From NCBI GenBank assembly GCA_947462495.1, contig CANHOY010000041.1, positions 1 to 10,202 of the forward strand: a stretch of DNA of 10,202 nt, given 5' to 3'. Shown here one piece after another: positions 5,710 to 10,202 of the stretch. Position 1 is the first letter of the stretch, and the number at the start of each line of letters is the position of its first letter. The DNA is from Bacteroidota bacterium. GTDB taxonomy: Bacteria; Bacteroidota; Bacteroidia; Chitinophagales; Chitinophagaceae. A model generated the notes under the pieces. It ran no database searches, had not been told where the DNA came from, and saw only the letters and a program-made list of their open reading frames with translations. The position numbers were made by a program, and so were the translations under genes.

Positions 5710-6396
5710 TTATTTTTTTAATTTTCTTGGGTTGGTTAAAAGTACTTCGTCTACCAATCCATATTCCTTGCCTTCTGCGGCGGTCATCCAAAAGTCTCTA
5801 TCACAATCTTTCCCAACGGTTTCAACATCCTTATGGGTATGATGTGCAATCACTTCATACAACTCACCTTTTAATTTCTTTATTTCTCTTGCAGTAATTT
5901 CAATATCAGACGCTTGTCCTCCAATGGCACCACTTGGCTGGTGCAACATAATTCTACTGTGCTTTAATGCTGTTCTTTTTCCTTCTACTCCTGCACACAA
6001 TAAGATAGCGCCCATACTTGCTGCCATTCCTGTACAAATAGTGGCTACATCGGGACTAATAAATTGCATGGTATCGTAAATACCTAAGCCTGCATAAACA
6101 CTTCCGCCTGGGCTATTAATATACATTTGAATATCCTTCGTGCGATCGGTGCTTTCTAAAAAAAGCAATTGAGCGGTAACGATATTGGCTACATAATCAT
6201 TGATGCCTTCTCCTAAAAATATAATACGGTCCATCATCAATCTACTAAATACATCCATACTGGCCACATTCATCGGACGCTCCTCAATGATATAAGGGGT
6301 TAGATTGGTCACACTTTTTTTGTATTGATGTAGTGTATTGCTACCAATACCCTTATGCTTAATAGCATACTGCTCAAATTCATGTCCTAGGTTCAT
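5710..6396 (-). CDS. clpP: ClpP protease subunit, copy 1 (canonical Bacteroidota type)
   Basis: A serine peptidase of 228 aa forming the proteolytic chamber for ClpX. Triad: S127 in TGMAASMGA, H152 in MLHQP, D201 in DCDRDFWM; INSPGG at 93-98. The segment around 48-65 (MDVFSRLMMDRIIFLG) and GQASDIEITAREI (160-172) match the single ClpP I recall from Bacteroides and relatives, so this is probably the ancestral copy. I start at ATG 6396 (MNLGHEFEQYA) rather than at 6438, because the first 14 residues of the longer frame have no counterpart in the family and a -7-like box overlaps them. It is first of the three clp genes; trigger factor lies 120 bases upstream. Confidence 0.95.
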   Translation of the reverse strand: MNLGHEFEQYAIKHKGIGSNTLHQYKKSVTNLTPYIIEERPMNVASMDVFSRLMMDRIIFLGEGINDYVANIVTAQLLFLESTDRTKDIQMYINSPGGSVYAGLGIYDTMQFISPDVATICTGMAASMGAILLCAGVEGKRTALKHSRIMLHQPSGAIGGQASDIEITAREIKKLKGELYEVIAHHTHKDVETVGKDCDRDFWMTAAEGKEYGLVDEVLLTNPRKLKK

Positions 6397-6415
6397 ATTT
6401 TCAATTTTCAGTAAG

Positions 6416-6423
6416 TAAAGGTA
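6416..6423 (-). promoter_or_regulatory. Possible -7 box for the clp genes
   Basis: The minus strand reads TACCTTTA, one base off TAnnTTTG, 19 bases before the clpP start at 6396. A TTG lies 23 bases further upstream, the same spacing seen at the tig and tRNA promoters. It suggests clpP-clpP-clpX can be transcribed separately from tig. I find no convincing terminator in the 120-base tig-clpP gap, so read-through from tig is also likely. Confidence 0.35.
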
Positions 6424-6516
6424 AATCCTTGTACCCAAAGGAACTACAAAAAGGGTGCCAAACTTTGCTCCCTTTAGGCCAATTTAAAGCCAAAATGTAT
6501 TGATAATCAATGAAAC

Positions 6517-7878
6517 TTAGTGGTGGTGATGGTTCAGCATGTCGGCAAATTTCTCTGCTTCAATGGCTTCATCCTTAGCTTGCACTTCGGTTTCTAAAGC
6601 GCTAAACATTTTTTCAGTACTAATTCTTTGGTAACTGTCTTCCACAAATTTTCTGTCCTGCATCATTCTAACTGCATAATCTTCCAACCATTGATCGTTG
6701 TCGCCAAGGGCGCCCATTTGAGGACCCATATAGCTCATCAATTGTTGTTTAGCAAAGTTTTTTAAATCTTCTGCAACTACTTCAATTTTATGATCGATGG
6801 TTAATTGACTGCTAATTAAAGTCCATTTTAGTTGGTCTTGAAAAACAGGATATTCTTTTTCGGTTTCTTCCTCTGTTCTTTGTTTTTCGCCACCTTTTTG
6901 TAACCAACGTTTTAAGAAAGGAACTGGAAATTCCATTTTAGTATGGTCTATCAAATGATGATAAATTTGATCATGAATTTGATTTTTCGCTTGTTGTTCG
7001 TAATGACCCTCGATGTCTTTTTTTAACGCTGCTCTAAATTCTTCTTCATTTTTGATAGCTTGATTAGGGTAAGTGGCTAAAAATAAAGTTTCATCTAATG
7101 GTGCTTTTTCAATCAAGCCCACTTTGGTTATCAGCAATTTAAAGTATTTATCGCTATCATTTTTTGAAATACCTAAATCACCCACAATGATCTCTAATTC
7201 TTTCTCTTCAAAAGCTTTCTTCAATTGAACAACTAAGGTGTCCTCTTTTTTCTTGCCCATCAATTGCTTTCTAGTTTTCTCTGCAAAATATTTAATCAAT
7301 AAAGAATTATCTTTAGTAATTCCGCCTTCCACATCAACGCCGTCTTTATCTGTTTCAGTAAAAGTTAAATTAATTACATTCTCTTCGCTTTCCACCACTT
7401 CTGGATCGGTCATTTTACCATTGCGCGTTTGAATTCTATCCACTTCGTTTTGAATCATTTCATCGGTTACTTTTACTTGGTAACGTTTTACTTTAATGTC
7501 TTTTATATTCAATTGGAATGCTGGCTTTAAACCAATTTCAAAAGCAAAATCATAATTACCTGGTGCATTCACATCTAAATTTGCAATTTGTGCATCCAAT
7601 GGAAGGGGCTGAGCAAAAATTTCTACTTTTTCATTGGTCAAGTATTGATTTAATTCAGTTTCTACCTTTTTAAGGATTTCATCAGAAAACACCGATTGGC
7701 CATACATTTTTTTGATAAGCCCAGCAGGTACCATTCCTTTTCTAAATCCAGGGATGTTAGCTGTTTTAGCATGCTTTTTTAGGCTTGTTTCAAAGCCATT
7801 GAAATAGTCCTCTTTGGTCAAGTGAACAGTAAGCTTGTCATTTAAAAGCCCAATATTGTCTCTTTTTATGGTTGCCAT
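6517..7878 (-). CDS. tig: Trigger factor, ribosome-associated chaperone
   Basis: A 453-aa protein that meets nascent chains at the ribosome exit tunnel. The N-terminal ribosome-binding domain (about 1-115) contains the signature loop GFRKGMVP at 44-51. A middle region (about 165-255) fills the place of the FKBP-type prolyl isomerase domain but is divergent: the aromatic active-site residues are not obvious, so isomerase activity is doubtful. The rest is the helical substrate-cradling domain. The last four residues are HHHH (450-453), an unusual natural His tail. The start at 7878 gives the expected beginning (MATIKRDNIG-N-KLTV). The gene has its own promoter (7919-7952). The order tig-clpP-clpX is common in bacteria and links folding with degradation. 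Confidence 0.95.
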   Translation of the reverse strand: MATIKRDNIGLLNDKLTVHLTKEDYFNGFETSLKKHAKTANIPGFRKGMVPAGLIKKMYGQSVFSDEILKKVETELNQYLTNEKVEIFAQPLPLDAQIANLDVNAPGNYDFAFEIGLKPAFQLNIKDIKVKRYQVKVTDEMIQNEVDRIQTRNGKMTDPEVVESEENVINLTFTETDKDGVDVEGGITKDNSLLIKYFAEKTRKQLMGKKKEDTLVVQLKKAFEEKELEIIVGDLGISKNDSDKYFKLLITKVGLIEKAPLDETLFLATYPNQAIKNEEEFRAALKKDIEGHYEQQAKNQIHDQIYHHLIDHTKMEFPVPFLKRWLQKGGEKQRTEEETEKEYPVFQDQLKWTLISSQLTIDHKIEVVAEDLKNFAKQQLMSYMGPQMGALGDNDQWLEDYAVRMMQDRKFVEDSYQRISTEKMFSALETEVQAKDEAIEAEKFADMLNHHHH

Positions 7879-7918
7879 ATTCTTTTTTTTCTAGTAAATT
7901 CTAAGGTTTAAGGGGGGG

Positions 7919-7952
7919 CAAAGGTAGGTTTTTACACCTAAAAAACAGTCAA
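7919..7952 (-). promoter_or_regulatory. Promoter of tig
   Basis: The minus strand has TTG (7950-7952), a 23-base gap, then TACCTTTG (7919-7926) followed by C, a perfect TAnnTTTGC. The leader before the ATG at 7878 is about 35 bases and begins in a run of seven C's. The promoter starts 8 bases after the tRNA-Leu terminator ends, so tig transcription is insulated from the tRNA. Confidence 0.75.
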
Positions 7953-7959
7953 TTATATG

Positions 7960-7991
7960 AAAAAAAGCCCCTCGAATCATCGGGGGGCTTT
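7960..7991 (-). terminator. Rho-independent terminator of tRNA-Leu
   Basis: An 11-bp stem pairs 7964-7974 with 7981-7991 (core GCCCCTCG / CGGGGGGC, one G-T pair) around a 6-base loop. On the minus strand it is followed by a run of seven T's counted from within the stem end, a textbook intrinsic terminator 8 bases beyond the tRNA 3' end. Confidence 0.9.
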
Positions 7992-7998
7992 AAATGCT

Positions 7999-8083
7999 TG
8001 GTGCGGATGGAGGGGGTCGAACCCACACGCCTCACGGCGCTAGATCCTAAGTCTAGTGCGTCTGCCAATTTCGCCACATCCGC
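7999..8083 (-). tRNA. tRNA-Leu (anticodon UAG)
   Basis: 85 bases including an encoded 3' CCA. The acceptor stem GCGGATG (8077-8083) pairs with CATCCGC (8003-8009), followed by discriminator A and CCA (7999-8001). The anticodon loop is CTTAGGA with anticodon TAG at 8047-8049, reading CUA and probably other CUN leucine codons. The long variable arm expected of a class II tRNA is present, and the T-loop reads GGTTCGACC. Confidence 0.96.
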
Positions 8084-8093
8084 TTAGGGGGTG

Positions 8094-8127
8094 CAAACTT
8101 AATTTATTTTTTATTATGAATGTCCAA
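8094..8127 (-). promoter_or_regulatory. Promoter of tRNA-Leu
   Basis: The minus strand shows TTG (8125-8127), a 23-base gap, and TAAGTTTG (8094-8101) followed by C, matching TAnnTTTGC. The box ends 10 bases before the tRNA 5' end, leaving a very short leader. The spacing equals that at the tig promoter. Confidence 0.7.
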
Positions 8128-8139
8128 TTTTTAAAAGGG

Positions 8140-8610
8140 CTATACAATCAAAGCCACTATTTTTTCTAAATAAACTTGATCGATGGCATCAAATTGGGAT
8201 AAGTCGCTACTATCCACATCCAACACACCCGTAACTTTTCCATCTTTAAAAACGGGCACCACTATTTCAGATTTAGATAAACTGCTGCAAGCGATATGGC
8301 CAGGAAATTTTTCAACATCTTCCACAATGATGGTAGCTGCTTTTTCCCAAGCGGTGCCACAAACTCCTCTTCCTTTTTTGATTCTGGTACAAGCCACTGG
8401 TCCTTGAAAAGGGCCCAATACCAATTCATCATCTATTACCCAATAAAAGCCTACCCAAAACCAATTGAATTGTTCTTTTAAAGCAGCAGCAATATTGGCC
8501 AAGTTGGCAATTAAATTGGGCTCACCCGTAAGTAAACCTTGAATTTGAGGAAGTAGCGATTCGTATTGTGCTTTTTTATCTCCTTGTGCAATTGTTAAAT
8601 CTTCGGCCAT
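8140..8610 (-). CDS. msrC: Free methionine-(R)-sulfoxide reductase (fRMsr, GAF fold)
   Basis: A 156-aa cytoplasmic enzyme that reduces free L-methionine-(R)-S-oxide, part of oxidative-damage repair. It is a GAF-fold protein, but the catalytic cysteines mark it as enzyme rather than sensor: C74 (VACTRI), C84 (GVCGTAW) and C108 (HIACSS). Their spacing equals C84/C94/C118 of E. coli YebR/MsrC, shifted by ten. Substrate-site acidic residues E115, D131 and D133 (SEIVVPVF, LDVDSS) follow the same shift. Conserved W50-F-W-VGFYW and LGPFQGPVAC are typical. The start is ATG 8610, 35 bases after the flippase stop; the two may share a transcript, though a functional link is not evident. Length is normal for the family. 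Confidence 0.95.
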   Translation of the reverse strand: MAEDLTIAQGDKKAQYESLLPQIQGLLTGEPNLIANLANIAAALKEQFNWFWVGFYWVIDDELVLGPFQGPVACTRIKKGRGVCGTAWEKAATIIVEDVEKFPGHIACSSLSKSEIVVPVFKDGKVTGVLDVDSSDLSQFDAIDQVYLEKIVALIV

Positions 8611-8645
8611 GGTTAATTGGGAATGATTTGAATGAAATATTTATT

Positions 8646-10148
8646 TTAATTAGCTAGCTGCTCTTTTTTTTGCAAAAGCGATTTTAATTCTTTCTTTTCT
8701 ATTCTTGCAACAAAAGCAACAAAAGCGATGAGTTCAAATGTGGCGATGCCAAGTCTTATATTTTTATTTAACGTAAAGTATAGAACGATTAAATAAATAC
8801 CATACAGTAATAAAGTAATAACAAAATAAGCAATCAATTTTTTAGTAGCATATGGGATGGGATATACTTTTTGCCCCCATTTAAAACTTACATACATCAT
8901 AGTTCCATAACAGAAAAAAGTAGCCCAGGCGCTAGCCATATAACTAAAGTAAGGAATAGCTAAAAAGTTAATGGTCAAAGTAATCACAGCGCCTAAAATG
9001 GTAATCCAAGCACCGGCCATGGTCTTATTACTTAACTTATACCAAATACTTAAATTATAATACACGCCTAAAAACATATTGGCTATTAATAAAATGGGTA
9101 CTACGCTCAAACCCACGTACATGGCGGGATTGCGAATGAACTCTTTCCATATATCTAAATAAAGCACCACCATTAAAAACATGATACATAAGGTAATTAC
9201 AAAAAATTTCATCACCCTTGCATAGATTTTTGGGGCATTATCCATTTGTGCTTGCTTAAAGAAAAAAGGCTCTGCACCCATTCTAAAAGCTTGCACCGAA
9301 ATAGTAATGAGTATAGATAATTTATAACAAGCACTGTAAATACCAACGATGGCTTTGTTGGCTTCAGGTGAGCCGCCGGGGGCCCACCAGCCTAACATAA
9401 TACGATCAAAAGTTTCATTGATCATGCCGCCAAATCCTACTAAAATTAATGGGAGTGAATACAGCATCATTTGCTTCCATAAATCAAAATCAAAGGAAAA
9501 GCGAAGGGCGCCGATTTCTTTTTTCAGTAACAATAAAACAAAAACATTTTGCACAATACCTGCTAACAAAACATACCCCACAGCCCAATCTGGTTTGTAC
9601 CAAGAAGCAAGCATGCTAGTAGGATGTAGTTGAATATAATTAGGCAGCATACTTATAAAATAATAGGTAGCAAAAATGTTAAGTAAGATGCCGCCTATTT
9701 TTATAAAGGCAAATTTCTTCGGTTTGCTTTCTAATCTTAATCTGGAAAAGGGGATGGTTGCCAAAGCGTCTAATCCAACTACCCATGCCATTAAAGTAAT
9801 ATATTCTGGGTGTGCTGTAATTTGTAAAAGTTGGGCGATGGGGGCGCTAAATTTTATAAGTACCATGAGCACCACAGCGGTCACCATCATCATCGAAAAG
9901 CTACTGGTGTGGTATATTTTTTCTTCATTCTCTTTGCTGCCAAATTTAAAATAAGCAGTCTCCATGCCATGGGTAACAATTACATTTAAAAAAGGGATAA
10001 AGGAATATACAATGGACATTTCACCGTAGGCCGATTCCGTAAACTTATAGGTTAGGTAGGGTACCAGCAAATAGCTAATAAACCTAGCTGCAATAGAGCT
10101 AAGTCCGTACCATGCGGTTTGACTGGCTAATTTTTTTATACTACTCAA
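8646..10148 (-). CDS. Oligosaccharide flippase family membrane protein (Wzx-like)
   Basis: A 500-aa integral inner-membrane protein with about 14 hydrophobic segments (approximately 12-32, 44-62, 82-102, 117-135, 148-168, 185-208, 226-242, 268-288, 313-332, 344-364, 376-398, 402-422, 438-458, 466-482). It belongs to the MOP/polysaccharide-synthesis superfamily that flips lipid-linked sugars. Family marks include the N-terminal KKLASQTAWYGLSSI, DRIMLGWW (248-255) and FRMGAEPFFFKQ (289-299). A lysine-rich cytoplasmic tail ends it. No glycosyltransferases are adjacent, so the cargo is unknown. The start is TTG at 10148: no in-frame ATG exists before the conserved N-terminus, the next in-frame Met is residue 44, and an in-frame stop lies upstream. 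Confidence 0.9.
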   Translation of the reverse strand: MSSIKKLASQTAWYGLSSIAARFISYLLVPYLTYKFTESAYGEMSIVYSFIPFLNVIVTHGMETAYFKFGSKENEEKIYHTSSFSMMMVTAVVLMVLIKFSAPIAQLLQITAHPEYITLMAWVVGLDALATIPFSRLRLESKPKKFAFIKIGGILLNIFATYYFISMLPNYIQLHPTSMLASWYKPDWAVGYVLLAGIVQNVFVLLLLKKEIGALRFSFDFDLWKQMMLYSLPLILVGFGGMINETFDRIMLGWWAPGGSPEANKAIVGIYSACYKLSILITISVQAFRMGAEPFFFKQAQMDNAPKIYARVMKFFVITLCIMFLMVVLYLDIWKEFIRNPAMYVGLSVVPILLIANMFLGVYYNLSIWYKLSNKTMAGAWITILGAVITLTINFLAIPYFSYMASAWATFFCYGTMMYVSFKWGQKVYPIPYATKKLIAYFVITLLLYGIYLIVLYFTLNKNIRLGIATFELIAFVAFVARIEKKELKSLLQKKEQLAN

Positions 10149-10152
10149 GGCA

Positions 10153-10187
10153 TTGAAATTACAGCTAAATTAGTGAAAATAGTTTTG
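10153..10187 (+). promoter_or_regulatory. Possible plus-strand promoter at right edge
   Basis: TTG (10153-10155), a 24-base gap, then TAGTTTTG (10180-10187), an exact TAnnTTTG. A plus-strand ATG follows at 10197. Position and spacing suit a divergent gene reading out of the window, but almost nothing of it is visible. Confidence 0.4.
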
Positions 10188-10196
10188 TTTATCTTC

Positions 10197-10202
10197 ATGC
10201 TG
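10197..10202 (+). CDS. Possible gene start at right edge (two codons visible)
   Basis: ATG CTG at the very end of the window, 9 bases after an exact -7 box. Upstream in the same frame are GTG-AAA-ATA-GTT-TTG (10173 on), so a longer GTG start giving VKIVLFIFML, a signal-peptide-like sequence, is the other reading; the promoter box would then lie inside the gene. No product can be named. Confidence 0.25.

Noticed and set aside
8140..8610. GAF-domain signalling protein
   Set aside because: The three cysteines at the exact spacing of the methionine sulfoxide reductase family, and the absence of any output domain, favour an enzyme.
9349..9954. Two plus-strand ORFs opposite the flippase
   Set aside because: Both are antisense to membrane segments of a clearly real gene and show no recognisable protein character.
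1..10202. Mobile elements, CRISPR arrays, defence or phage genes
   Set aside because: I found no transposase, integrase, direct-repeat array or terminal inverted repeats. All genes look like chromosomal core genes with similar base composition.

Overview
The window looks like chromosomal core DNA from a member of the Bacteroidota, most likely the Chitinophagaceae/Chitinophagales. The base composition is AT-rich. Promoter -7 boxes read TAnnTTTG, the Bacteroidota form, and Shine-Dalgarno sequences are mostly absent. The first ClpP, the trigger factor and the SAMHD1-like HD protein all resemble Bacteroidota versions. The lineage call rests on motif and protein resemblance from memory, not on a search.

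Left part (1-3435). The first codons of a probable lpxD gene run off the left edge on the minus strand. Directly upstream of it, also on minus, is an HD-domain phosphohydrolase. A divergent promoter region (about 1293-1404) separates these from three plus-strand genes: a 93-aa conserved hypothetical protein, a metallo-beta-lactamase-fold hydrolase that starts at TTG, and a membrane-anchored protein with three helix-hairpin-helix repeats.

Convergent spacer (3436-3625). It holds a strong hairpin that can terminate transcription from both sides. It also holds a weak plus-strand promoter match and an alternative fold that competes with the terminator, so a short RNA is possible.

Protein quality-control cluster (3626-7878, minus strand). 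Transcription order is tig (trigger factor), clpP copy 1, clpP copy 2, clpX, then a previously unlisted 52-aa helical ORF. These genes link folding of nascent chains to ATP-driven proteolysis. Two complete, catalytically intact but clearly different ClpP subunits next to one ClpX is the most interesting biology here. Upstream lies tRNA-Leu(UAG) with its own promoter and a textbook terminator that abuts the tig promoter.

Right part (8140-10198, minus strand). A 14-helix flippase of the oligosaccharide/Wzx type, starting at TTG, is followed by a free methionine-(R)-sulfoxide reductase of the GAF-fold type. At the extreme right edge a plus-strand promoter and start codon may belong to a divergent gene.

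There is no gene-free stretch longer than 300 bases. I see no mobile element, CRISPR array, phage gene or defence cassette. The window is largely housekeeping, and I do not claim an undescribed system.
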